Positions 18,284 to 25,540 of a stretch of DNA of 64,000 nucleotides are shown here, piece after piece. The position numbers and the translations under genes are program-made. This DNA comes from Paramicrobacterium humi. GTDB taxonomy: Bacteria > Actinomycetota > Actinomycetes > Actinomycetales > Microbacteriaceae. The stretch spans positions 1,488,001 through 1,552,000 of the forward strand of contig NZ_FNRY01000001.1 in assembly GCF_900105715.1 (NCBI RefSeq), in the 5' to 3' direction. How positions within the stretch are numbered: the first letter of the stretch is position 1; each line of letters opens with the position of its first letter. The notes under the pieces are model-generated. The model ran no database searches, had not been told where the DNA came from, and saw only the letters and a list, made by a program, of their open reading frames with translations.

Positions 18284-18652
18284 ATGCACTGGATCGTCCT
18301 CATCGTGAGCGCGGGCTTCGAAGCCGTGTGGGCCACGGCGCTCGGCGCATCGCACGGACTCAGCGAACCCGCGCCCACCGTCGTGTTCGCGCTCGGCCTG
18401 ACGGCGAGCATGGTGGGCCTCGGCGTCGCCATGAAGCGCATCCCCGTGAGCGTCGCGTATGCCGTGTGGACGGGACTCGGAGCGGCGCTGACCGTGAGCT
18501 ACGCCATGCTGTCGGGGCTCGAGCCCGTCTCGGTGCTCAAGGTGCTGTTCCTCGCGGGCATCGTCGGCTGCGTCATCGGCCTCAAGTTCGCGGCGCCCGC
18601 GCCGGGCGAGCGCGCCGAGCCGGACACTCAGCCCGGCGAGACGGCGCCGTAG
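18284..18652 (+). CDS. SMR family exporter, second subunit
   Basis: A 122-residue paralogue of the preceding protein, with Glu13 in GFEAVWATA and VAYAVWTGLGAALTVSY in helix 3, plus a longer hydrophilic C tail (residues ~107-122). ATG 18284 follows the upstream TAG immediately. Paired SMR genes in which the partners differ in loop charge usually form antiparallel heterodimers. The last 25 bases overlap the convergent NAD-binding protein gene. Confidence 0.92.
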   Translation: MHWIVLIVSAGFEAVWATALGASHGLSEPAPTVVFALGLTASMVGLGVAMKRIPVSVAYAVWTGLGAALTVSYAMLSGLEPVSVLKVLFLAGIVGCVIGLKFAAPAPGERAEPDTQPGETAP

Positions 18653-19383
18653 CGCTCGGCGAGGTAGTCCTCGTACGTGCGGGTGCCGTACGGCGGGCCC
18701 GGCACCATGTTGCGCCGCTCCCGCAGCGCGCGATACAGCTTCCCGGGCAGTCGGAACGTCACGACGCGCCCGCGCGATCCGCTCGCCCGTCGCCAGCGCC
18801 TCGCGTACTCCGCGGCGCTCAGCCGCTCGGGCCCGCCGATGTCGGGCACTCGGCCGGCGGCATCCGACGCCGCGAGCTCCGTGAGCCGCGCGGCGACGTC
18901 GAGCGTCGAGATGGACTGGAAGCCGATGCGCGGAACGAACAGCACGGGCAGCCGACGCTGCACGGTGAACAGGCCCGTCACGAGTTCGTGGAACTGGGTG
19001 GCCCGCAGGATCGTGTGCGGCAGCGGCGAGTCCTCGAGCATCCGCTCGACGGCGAGCTTCGTGCGGTAGTAGGGCATGGGGATGCGGTCGACCCCGACGA
19101 TCGACAGGTAGATGAGATGACGGATGCCGGCGCGCTCCGCCGCGCGGAACAGCAGCGCGGACGTCTCCTCGTCACGCGAGAGACCGCTCGTGGCCAAGTG
19201 CAGCACCGTGTCGACGCCCTCGAGCGCCTCGGGAACTCCGACGCCCGACACGAGGTCGCCGAGGGCACGGCCGGCGCCGGGCCTGCGGCTCAGAACCCGC
19301 ACCGCGTGACCCGCGCGGCGCAAGGCGTCGACGGTCGGCACGCCGAGCCGGCCGGTGCCGCCGGTGACGAGGATTTCGGGCAT
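18628..19383 (-). CDS. NAD(P)-binding protein, NmrA/atypical SDR type
   Basis: A 251-residue Rossmann protein. TGGTGRLG lies at residues 7-14, RVLSRRPG contacts NADP (~28-35), and VDTVLHLATSG and HLIYLSIVGVDRIPMPYYRTK hold the atypical active-site Tyr-x-x-x-Lys. ATG 19383 has GGAG six bases upstream; the longer open frame would run through the divergent promoter. Such proteins act as redox sensors or reductases of unknown substrate. It overlaps the SMR gene end by 25 bases. Confidence 0.87.
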   Translation of the reverse strand: MPEILVTGGTGRLGVPTVDALRRAGHAVRVLSRRPGAGRALGDLVSGVGVPEALEGVDTVLHLATSGLSRDEETSALLFRAAERAGIRHLIYLSIVGVDRIPMPYYRTKLAVERMLEDSPLPHTILRATQFHELVTGLFTVQRRLPVLFVPRIGFQSISTLDVAARLTELAASDAAGRVPDIGGPERLSAAEYARRWRRASGSRGRVVTFRLPGKLYRALRERRNMVPGPPYGTRTYEDYLAERYGAVSPG

Positions 19384-19429
19384 GTCTCCATTCTCGTTCG
19401 CACCCGAGTTTCTGGCTAGGGGAGCCGGG

Positions 19430-19458
19430 CTGACAAAGCCCCGAGGAAGGGCTATATT
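19430..19458 (+). promoter_or_regulatory. Sigma-70-type promoter for the gene at 19575
   Basis: CTGACA (19430-19435) and TATATT (19453-19458) are separated by 17 bases, one of the best -35/-10 pairs in the window. Transcription would start near 19465, leaving a leader of about 110 bases. Two or three short hairpins can be drawn in that leader (for example GGCGGC/GCTGCC around a CTGAGA loop). No riboswitch class was matched. Confidence 0.6.
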
Positions 19459-19574
19459 GGTCGGCGGCCTGAGAGCTGCCCCGGCGTCGTGCGCAGCAGC
19501 ATCCACTCGTCTCGGGCCCGTGAAGACCGGCCGACTGGACCGGCACCCGCTGTGCGGGACCTCCGAGAGAAAGC

Positions 19575-20126
19575 ATGAGAGTGAGCGCATCGTCCGTCGT
19601 TCTGCGACGTGGGGACTCCCTTGACTGTCTGAACGAGTTTGAAGCCGAAGCCACCGGGCACGGCATCCTGACTCGCGAATTCGAAGACTTCGTTCTGCAT
19701 CCCGCCGACCCCGGCGCCGCCAAGGCGCTCATCGTCGGCGTCGACCTGTCGACGTGCGATCGCGTGCGCGAGGTGAAACGGTCGCTGCGCCGCATCGAGC
19801 AGCAGATCGACGACTCGTGCGCGCTGCTCGAGGGCGACGCGCACGTGTACGTCATCATCAAGGGCGGCGCTGCACGGTCGTCGCGCGTGCTGCCGATCTA
19901 CGAGACGCTCGCCGAGAAGCTGCACGCCCTCGCGGGCAGCTCGCACGGCATCGAGATCACCTCGCGCGTCATCGACTGCACGGACTGCACCGACAGCAGC
20001 CTGCTCGCCCGGCGCATCGTGGGCGACGTGTCCTCCGCCGAAGACGGCACGCCCGCCTCGGCGCTCATCTGGCACGAGCTCGCCGACTCCTCGATCAGCC
20101 AGGCCGCGCTCAGCGACTACCTGTAG
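19575..20126 (+). CDS. Hypothetical protein with long structured leader
   Basis: A 183-residue soluble protein that I do not recognise. It starts MRVSASSVVLRRGDSLD, has a Cys pair region IDCTDCTDSSLL near residues 137-148, a helical Arg/Glu-rich middle (REVKRSLRRIEQQIDD, ~60-75) and an acidic end. There is no signal peptide or membrane helix. The strong promoter and ~110-base leader suggest regulated, possibly abundant expression. The CxxC-like DCTDC could bind metal, but only two Cys are present there. A weak hairpin follows the stop. Confidence 0.7.
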   Translation: MRVSASSVVLRRGDSLDCLNEFEAEATGHGILTREFEDFVLHPADPGAAKALIVGVDLSTCDRVREVKRSLRRIEQQIDDSCALLEGDAHVYVIIKGGAARSSRVLPIYETLAEKLHALAGSSHGIEITSRVIDCTDCTDSSLLARRIVGDVSSAEDGTPASALIWHELADSSISQAALSDYL

Positions 20127-20142
20127 GGAGCGGATTCGGGGG

Positions 20143-20161
20143 GCCTCAGACTGCTTGAGGC
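20143..20161. terminator. Short hairpin after the hypothetical gene
   Basis: GCCTCA (20143-20148) and TGAGGC (20156-20161) form a 6-base stem with a 7-base loop, 17 bases after the stop at 20126. No U run follows. It is a weak candidate. Confidence 0.35.
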
Positions 20162-20307
20162 GGGCTCATCGGGCGAAGCGTCCTGCAACCCGCTCCTGCC
20201 CTGAATAGGGTGCTGCCGCTGCGGAGCAATCTCGGCCACACTCGCTCTGACCAGCTGAAGCATCCCGTTGTGCAGCCATGTGCCGCGAATGCCGAGTATC
20301 GAGGGCG

Positions 20308-20658
20308 ATGGAAGTGACGGAGGAGCGGACCGCTACTGCTCGCCCGTGGACAGCGCGCCGGACGTGGACGATGATCATCTGGCTGGTCCTGCCGCTCTTC
20401 AATGTGCTCGTCCCGTTTTATCTCGCGGCCATGCACTTTGCCGCGTTGTTCTCGTTCGGGCCGCCGCCTTCCGCTGAAGAAATCCGGGCGCAAGGCTGGC
20501 TTCTGAGTGCCGTCCGGCTGTGCACGTTCTCCGCCACCGTTCTTGTCGTCGGGATCGCGGCGTTCCTCAACGCGCGCAAGCACTCGATAAACCTCTACGT
20601 GGCCGCGGTGCTGAGCGTCGCCGTCTCAGGGTTCTGGCTCTGCTTCTCGCGTCAGTGA
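20308..20658 (+). CDS. Small membrane protein of unknown function
   Basis: About 116 residues. Three hydrophobic segments are visible (starting MIIWLVLPLFNVLVPFYL, then around LSAVRLCTFSATVLVVGIAAFL, then LYVAAVLSVAVSGFWLC). The loop between the first two is Phe/Pro-rich and contains an acidic AEEIRAQGW. ATG 20308 is preferred over an ATG ten codons upstream, but neither has a strong ribosome site. Base composition is slightly less GC-rich than the neighbours. No family is recognised. Confidence 0.55.
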   Translation: MEVTEERTATARPWTARRTWTMIIWLVLPLFNVLVPFYLAAMHFAALFSFGPPPSAEEIRAQGWLLSAVRLCTFSATVLVVGIAAFLNARKHSINLYVAAVLSVAVSGFWLCFSRQ

Positions 20659-20723
20659 GGCTGCACCGCTGTCGGTGACCAGGGGCCTCGACGCGCACGC
20701 GGCGCTGCACTAACGTTGCCGGC

Positions 20724-21404
20724 ATGGAGGCATACACGGCCTCGCAAGTGCGCACCGCCGAGAAGCCGCTTCTCGACGCGGGCGTCCCACTCATGCAGCG
20801 TGCCGCGACGGCGCTCGCCGCCGAGATCCGAAGCCTCCTGCCCGCCGATGTTCCGGGCAGCGTGCTCCTTCTTGTCGGCTCCGGCAACAACGGCGGCGAC
20901 GCCTTGTTCGCCGGCGCCGAACTCGCCCGGGCCGGCGTGCGCGTCGGCATCGTCGAGACCGCGGACCGCGTGCACGATGGTGGCCTGCTCGCGGCGCTCA
21001 ACGCGGGCGCGCATACCGTGCACGCAGCGGACGGCGACACGCTCGAGGTGGGCGGCTACGACGTTCTCGTCGACGGAATCCTCGGAACCGGGACGAGTGC
21101 GAGTCCCGTGCTGCGGGGCCGGGCGCGGGAGATCGTGCAGCGGATTCTGCCGCAGCTCGGCGCGCAGCGGCATCCGATCGTCGTCGCCGTCGACCTGCCG
21201 AGCGGCGTGCATCCCGACACGGGCGAGGTGCCGGATGAGACGGTGCTGCCGGCCGAGGTGACCGTCACCTTCGGCGCCGCGAAGACGGGGCTGCTGCGGG
21301 AGCCGGCGTCGGAGTACGTCGGACGGCTCGTCGTCGCCGACATCGGGCTCGGACCCGAGCTCGCGAAGCTCCCGGATTCTAAACGGAAGCGCAACGCCTT
21401 CTAG
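20724..21404 (+). CDS. nnrE: NAD(P)H-hydrate epimerase (YjeF N-terminal domain), 3' end replaced by IS sequence
   Basis: A 226-residue repair enzyme that epimerises damaged NAD(P)HX. Markers are the N-terminal TASQVRTAEKPLL, VGSGNNGGDALFAG (nucleotide loop, ~51-64), DGILGTG and VDLPSGVHPDTGE. It lacks the C-terminal ADP-dependent dehydratase domain of fused Nnr proteins. The last eight codons (SKRKRNAF) come from the left end of the IS30 element. Rejoining the flanks at CCCGG gives LPGLQGK and a natural TGA at 22539-22541. So the original protein lost only about five residues and the enzyme is probably still functional. Confidence 0.9.
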   Translation: MEAYTASQVRTAEKPLLDAGVPLMQRAATALAAEIRSLLPADVPGSVLLLVGSGNNGGDALFAGAELARAGVRVGIVETADRVHDGGLLAALNAGAHTVHAADGDTLEVGGYDVLVDGILGTGTSASPVLRGRAREIVQRILPQLGAQRHPIVVAVDLPSGVHPDTGEVPDETVLPAEVTVTFGAAKTGLLREPASEYVGRLVVADIGLGPELAKLPDSKRKRNAF

Positions 21405-22523
21405 GGTGTGGTTGTTCAGATCATCACCGTGAAAGGGTTGCGCTTCCTTGGGTGCACATTACCGTCATTTGTGGATTGAAGACCGGGTAGAGATTCAGAA
21501 GCTCCACGAGCAGAAGTACAGCGGCGCTGAAATCGCCCGACGACTCGGAGTGGACCGCTCCACGATCAGTAGGGAGTTGCATCGCGGGTCCTGGCAGCCG
21601 GAGCAGGACCACGCGAACCTGCGCCCGTATCTGCGGAACAAGCTCGACACGAGAGACCCGCATGAACGCCTGTATCTGGCCGGGCAGGCGCAGCTGCAAG
21701 CGGACACGCGTGCGGCGCGGTCGCATCAGCCGTATCGGATGATGTGGGATCGGCTGGTCGACTGGGTCATCAGCCACCTCCGGAAGGGGTGGACCCCGGA
21801 AGAGATCAGCGGCCGGCTCCCGATCGAGTTCCCCCACGAGCCACGTATGCGCACCAGTGTCGAGACGTTATACGCGTGGATCTACCACCCGAACCAGCAG
21901 CACCGGCGGTTGCCGGAGTATCTGCGCCGGGGACAGAAGAAGCGCCGCAAACGACGCGGCAGGCGGGTGCATCAGCAGCGAATCCGGTGGCGGGTCTCGA
22001 TCCATGATCGTCCCGCCGTGATCGAGGACCGGGCCGAGTTCGGACATTGGGAAGCCGACAGCGTCCTCGGACGCGGCACCGGAGGCCTGCACACCAGCGT
22101 CGAACGAACCTCGCGGTATCTGGTCGCGAGGAAGATCCCGGAGATCACCGCTCAGGCCACGCTGGAGGCGCAACTGGGCATGTTCACGGCGATGCCTGCG
22201 CACGCGGCCCGTTCGGTGACGGCCGATAACGGCAGCGAGTTCGCGTCCCACTACCGGCTCGCCGACACGCTCGGGATCCCGACCTATTTCGCGGACCCGT
22301 ACTGCGCATACCAGCGCGGCACGAACGAGCACTTCAACGGCCGGATCCGCGGCTATCTGCCCAAACGCACCAGCTTCGCCGATCTCGACCAAGCCGAACT
22401 CGACGAATACGTCAACGAGATCAACAACCGGCCCCGCAAGATCCTCGGCTGGGCGACACCAGCCGAGGTTTTCCACGAACTATCATCGACCCAGGCCACA
22501 CCCCATTGCACTTCCACTTAGAA
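21376..22523 (+). mobile_element. IS30-family insertion sequence
   Basis: An element of about 1,148 bp. The left end, ATTCTAAACGGAAGCGCAACG, and the right end read on the other strand, TTCTAAGTGGAAGTGCAATG, are imperfect terminal inverted repeats; a second conserved block, GGGTGTGG, follows in both. CCCGG is present on both sides (21371-21375 and 22524-22528) and looks like the target duplication, though the exact outer base is ambiguous. It carries one transposase gene whose stop lies within the right repeat. It sits five codons before the end of the epimerase gene. Confidence 0.88.
21448..22521 (+). CDS. IS30 family transposase
   Basis: A 357-residue DDE transposase. The N-terminal HTH is YSGAEIARRLGVDRSTISREL (~23-44). 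The catalytic core has Asp in HWEADSVLG (~205), Asp in TADNGSEF (~268) and Glu in GTNEHFNGRIRGYLPK (~301), the standard IS30 DDE spacing. The start is TTG 21448, directly after a GTTGCGCTTCC arm that pairs with the left terminal repeat. The frame is intact, so the copy may be active. The length is normal for the family. Confidence 0.95.
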   Translation: MGAHYRHLWIEDRVEIQKLHEQKYSGAEIARRLGVDRSTISRELHRGSWQPEQDHANLRPYLRNKLDTRDPHERLYLAGQAQLQADTRAARSHQPYRMMWDRLVDWVISHLRKGWTPEEISGRLPIEFPHEPRMRTSVETLYAWIYHPNQQHRRLPEYLRRGQKKRRKRRGRRVHQQRIRWRVSIHDRPAVIEDRAEFGHWEADSVLGRGTGGLHTSVERTSRYLVARKIPEITAQATLEAQLGMFTAMPAHAARSVTADNGSEFASHYRLADTLGIPTYFADPYCAYQRGTNEHFNGRIRGYLPKRTSFADLDQAELDEYVNEINNRPRKILGWATPAEVFHELSSTQATPHCTST

Positions 22524-22572
22524 CCCGGGGCTGCAGGGGAAGTGACGCCGCCGCGCTAGGCTGAAGCGCACG

Positions 22573-24102
22573 ATGCAGAAGACCCACATGACCGGCGGCC
22601 GCGATCGCACCATCCCCGAGACGCGCACGAACGGCGACGACGAATTCCGAGTCGACATCGAGCGCATCCGCTTCTCCCCCTACTTCTCCCGGCTCTCGGC
22701 GGTGACGCAGGTGATCCCGCAGGCGGGCTCGGGAACCGTCATCCACAACCGGCTCACGCACTCGCTCAAGGTGTCGGCCGTCGCGCGCTCCATCGCCATC
22801 GGGCTGCTCACCGGCGACGAGAAGACGCGCGCCGTCGTCGACGAGCTCGGTGGCTGCGACCCGGTGGTTGTGCAGGCGGCTGCGGCGGCACACGACCTCG
22901 GTCACCCGCCGTTTGGACACCTCGGTGAGCAAGTGCTCGACCGCGTCGCGCGCGACGAACTCGGCCTGCCGGACGGATTTGAGGGCAACGCGCAGACCTT
23001 CCGCATCCTCACCGCGCTCGACAGCTCGGACGCGACGCCGCGCGGACTCAACCTCACCGCCGCCGTGAGGGCCGCCGTTCTCAAGTACCCGTGGACGCGC
23101 AACGAGTGGCGTTCCGTGCGCGGTCGTTCAGCCGAGCGAATGCCGCGAGGCGTGGGGACTCGGCTCGCGACGGGCGCGCAGAAGTATTCGGCCTACGATG
23201 TCGAGGCGCTCGAGATGCACGCCGTCCTTGGTGTCTTCCCCTCGATCGAGGTGCACCAGCAGACCGTCGAGTGCTCGATCATGGACATCGCCGATGACAT
23301 CGCGTACTCCGTGCATGATCTCGACGACTTCTACCGCGCGGGCGTTCTCGACCACACGACGGTGTCGGCCGAATTCAGCAGCTGGCTCACCCAGCAACGT
23401 GAACTCGAGGCGCTTGACGACAGCGAGCTCACGCTGCGCACTCCCGGGCACTCGCTCGAGGCGGCGTGGCGGCGCATGCGCCAGAAGGACTCCTGGATCG
23501 CGGATGTGGACACCTTCCGCGCATCCGTCGAGGGCGTGAATCGTGACTTCGTCGAGGGCCTGCTCACGATCCCGTACGACGGCGGGCTCGAAGCCGATCG
23601 CGCCGTGACGGCGTTCACGCGTCGCTGGATCGACCATCTCAAGGGGTCCATCGTCGTCGAACGGCATCCCAACATCCGCAGCGGGCACGTACGGCTCACG
23701 AGCCAAGCGTGGCACGACGTCAACGTGCTCAAGTTCGTGCACTCCCGCTTCGTGCTCGAACGCTCCGACCTCGCGGTCTTCCAGCGCGGCCAGGCACGCG
23801 TGCTCGAGAACCTCGCGAGCGGATTCCACGCGTGGCTCGATGACGAAGACGACGCCGCGCGCGCTCCACGGCGCCTGCTCGACTCGGTGGAGGCGGCGAC
23901 CGCCGAGTACCGGCAGCTCCTCGTCGAGGCGCCGGAGTTCTTCGACGCCGACCAGGCGGGCAGCCTCGAGATCGAGCGACTCGGGCGGGCGCGCGCGATC
24001 GTTGACTACATCGCCTCGTTCACCGATGCGCAGGCCACGTCGGTCGCCGCGCTGCTCAACGGCACGTCGGAGGGCCTCTGGGAGGCTGGCCGCAGCCTCT
24101 AG
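22573..24102 (+). CDS. dgt: dGTPase-like HD-domain triphosphohydrolase
   Basis: A 509-residue protein of the dGTPase family, which cleaves dNTPs to deoxynucleoside and triphosphate. RLTHSLKVS (His63), AHDLGHPPFGHLGE (His107-Asp108, His111) and a later DIADDIAYSVHDLDDFY give the metal-binding H...HD...D set; EGNAQTFRIL (~137-146) is the family signature. It is somewhat longer than the ~420-residue short form, closer to E. coli Dgt. A Met at residue 6 is an alternative start. It formerly lay only about 30 bases behind the epimerase gene, so the IS insertion now separates what was likely one operon of nucleotide-repair functions. Confidence 0.9.
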   Translation: MQKTHMTGGRDRTIPETRTNGDDEFRVDIERIRFSPYFSRLSAVTQVIPQAGSGTVIHNRLTHSLKVSAVARSIAIGLLTGDEKTRAVVDELGGCDPVVVQAAAAAHDLGHPPFGHLGEQVLDRVARDELGLPDGFEGNAQTFRILTALDSSDATPRGLNLTAAVRAAVLKYPWTRNEWRSVRGRSAERMPRGVGTRLATGAQKYSAYDVEALEMHAVLGVFPSIEVHQQTVECSIMDIADDIAYSVHDLDDFYRAGVLDHTTVSAEFSSWLTQQRELEALDDSELTLRTPGHSLEAAWRRMRQKDSWIADVDTFRASVEGVNRDFVEGLLTIPYDGGLEADRAVTAFTRRWIDHLKGSIVVERHPNIRSGHVRLTSQAWHDVNVLKFVHSRFVLERSDLAVFQRGQARVLENLASGFHAWLDDEDDAARAPRRLLDSVEAATAEYRQLLVEAPEFFDADQAGSLEIERLGRARAIVDYIASFTDAQATSVAALLNGTSEGLWEAGRSL

Positions 24103-24122
24103 CTCAGGGACATGCCAAGTTG

Positions 24123-24137
24123 TACCTACTGTAGGTA
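24123..24137. promoter_or_regulatory. Palindromic operator of the Phd/VapC module
   Basis: TACCTAC-T-GTAGGTA is a perfect inverted repeat (7-base arms, 1-base centre), 23 bases upstream of the antitoxin start and overlapping a possible -10 (TAGAAT, 24136-24141). Antitoxins of this kind repress their own promoter at such a palindrome. Confidence 0.7.
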
Positions 24138-24160
24138 GAATGGGAGTGGAGGGGAGGATC

Positions 24161-24412
24161 ATGGGCACGACTATCACCAGCCGCGAGTTCAATCGGGATG
24201 TGTCGGCGGCTAAGCGTGCGGCAGAGAAAGGTCCGGTGACGATAACGGACCACGGGCGCGCGTCGCATGTTCTCCTCACTGCCGAGGAGTACGACCGAAT
24301 AGCCAATCAGGGCGAGCGGCTCGGGGAGCGTCTTCAGATGGAGAACGCGGAGAACGTCGATCTGCTCTTGCCGGAGCGAACCGGGTCTTCGCTTCGAGTT
24401 CCCGAGCTATGA
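24161..24412 (+). CDS. Phd/YefM-type antitoxin
   Basis: An 83-residue protein with MGTTITSREFNRDVSAAKRAAEKGPVTITDHGRASHVLLTAEEYDRI, the Phd/YefM DNA-binding fold, followed by a C-terminal helix and tail that would wrap the toxin. ATG 24161 has GGGGAGG upstream. The stop overlaps the toxin ATG (ATGA). The antitoxin neutralises VapC and represses the operon through the TACCTAC/GTAGGTA site. Confidence 0.9.
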   Translation: MGTTITSREFNRDVSAAKRAAEKGPVTITDHGRASHVLLTAEEYDRIANQGERLGERLQMENAENVDLLLPERTGSSLRVPEL

Positions 24413-24822
24413 GATATCTGCTCGACACGAATGTGATCAGCGACGCGCGCCGTCGCGGCACGTCCCCAGCCCTCGACGTTTGGCTGGCTGGCCAGCCCGT
24501 CGCGGAGCTTGCAATCAGTGCGATTACGCTGCTGGAACTCGATATCGGCATCCGGCGCCGCGAGCGCCGAGACCCCGTCGGCGGTGCCGCCCTGCGGCGC
24601 TGGTTGGACGAGCAGGTGGTCCCGACGTTCACGGGGCGTGTGCTGCCTGTTGACGAACGAGTGGTATTCGAGGCGGCGCGACTTCACACACCCGACCCGA
24701 TGTCTGACATTGACGCCTTGATCGCGGCGACGGCTCTCGCGCACGCGCTGACACTTGTCACTCGAGACACCCGGGACATGGAGCGCACGGGAGTGAGTCT
24801 TCTCAATCCCTGGCTGTTGTGA
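24409..24822 (+). CDS. vapC: VapC-type PIN-domain toxin (FitB-like)
   Basis: A 137-residue PIN ribonuclease. The acidic residues are Asp6 (LLDTNV), Glu43 (LLELDIG), Asp102 (DIDALIAA) and Asp120 (VTRDTRD), in the spacing of FitB, so the active site is intact. It would cleave specific RNA, often tRNA or rRNA, when the antitoxin is degraded. It is coupled to the antitoxin by ATGA overlap. It lies close to the IS element but shows no decay. Confidence 0.92.
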   Translation: MRYLLDTNVISDARRRGTSPALDVWLAGQPVAELAISAITLLELDIGIRRRERRDPVGGAALRRWLDEQVVPTFTGRVLPVDERVVFEAARLHTPDPMSDIDALIAATALAHALTLVTRDTRDMERTGVSLLNPWLL

Positions 24823-24837
24823 CGCTGGGGCGACCCA

Positions 24838-25428
24838 TCAGCGCTCGGAGCCGGCAGGTCCGCCGGCGCTCGCGAGGGCGAGCAGGGCTTCGATGTGCGC
24901 CGCCATATCGATCGACGGGTCGAGCAGCCACTGCGTCTGCAGACCGTCCGTGAGCGCGATCGTCATCGTCGCGAGTGTGACCGCATCGACGTCGCGCCGC
25001 AGCTCGCCGGCATCCTGCATCTGCCGGATGGCCTCGGCGCTGCGCTCGCGCAGCTCCGCATAGCGCTGCGCGAAGAACGCGTGCGCGGGATGCAGTTCGT
25101 CCGTCGCCTCCGCCGAGAACTGCGTGTGCAGTCGCACGAGGCCGGCGACCTCGGCGTTGTGCCGCACCGCGTCGATGAGGATGGCGAGGGGCGTCGCGTC
25201 CTTCGTCGCGGCAGCGGAGAGTTCGTCGCGCTTGCGCAGCACCTCGGCGAAGAGCTCCTCCTTCGAGCTGAAGTAGTGCAGCAGCCCCGCCTGGCTCAGT
25301 CCGACGGCCTCCGCGAGCTCGCGCACCGAGGTGCGGCGATACCCGTGGCGCGCGATCACCTCGAGCGCGGTCGCGAGGATCTCCTCGCGCTTGGCCACGC
25401 CCTTCGCATACGAACCCCGCTGTGCCAT
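24838..25428 (-). CDS. TetR family regulator, divergent from the GH3 glycosidase
   Basis: A 196-residue regulator. The HTH reads TSVRELAEAVGLSQAGLLHYFSSKEEL (~33-59) and the ligand domain follows. Its end, DGLQTQWLLDPSIDMAA, closely matches the TetR at 48892 (DGIQTQWLLDDSVDMAA), so the two are paralogues. ATG 25428 or the Met three codons earlier may be the start; neither has a clear ribosome site. The 9-base inverted repeat in the divergent gap is its probable operator, and a sugar-derived inducer would be expected. Confidence 0.87.
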   Translation of the reverse strand: MAQRGSYAKGVAKREEILATALEVIARHGYRRTSVRELAEAVGLSQAGLLHYFSSKEELFAEVLRKRDELSAAATKDATPLAILIDAVRHNAEVAGLVRLHTQFSAEATDELHPAHAFFAQRYAELRERSAEAIRQMQDAGELRRDVDAVTLATMTIALTDGLQTQWLLDPSIDMAAHIEALLALASAGGPAGSER

Positions 25429-25464
25429 GAGCACCATCGTAAGGGCAGATCTCAGTGCTTGCCG

Positions 25465-25493
25465 CTCAAAACCGAGTGATGTAAGGTTTTGAG
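25465..25493. promoter_or_regulatory. TetR operator in the TetR/GH3 intergenic region
   Basis: CTCAAAACC (25465-25473) and GGTTTTGAG (25485-25493) are perfect 9-base inverted arms with an 11-base spacer, midway between the two divergent starts. A single site here could control both genes. Confidence 0.75.
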
Positions 25494-25540
25494 GACGCGA
25501 GGGTGCGGATGCCGCTCGCGACCCGCCTCGAAGGAGCATC

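Noticed and set aside
19465-19574. Possible TPP-type riboswitch because of a CTGAGA loop
   Set aside because: The second conserved TPP block (ACCTGAT and the following TAAT-x-CC-x-GCG) is absent, and the gene is not a thiamin gene.
22443-22468. Perfect 10-base hairpin followed by TTTT inside the transposase gene, as a terminator
   Set aside because: It codes for the conserved ILGW-x-TPAEVF motif of IS30 transposases, so the symmetry is probably a by-product of codon choice.
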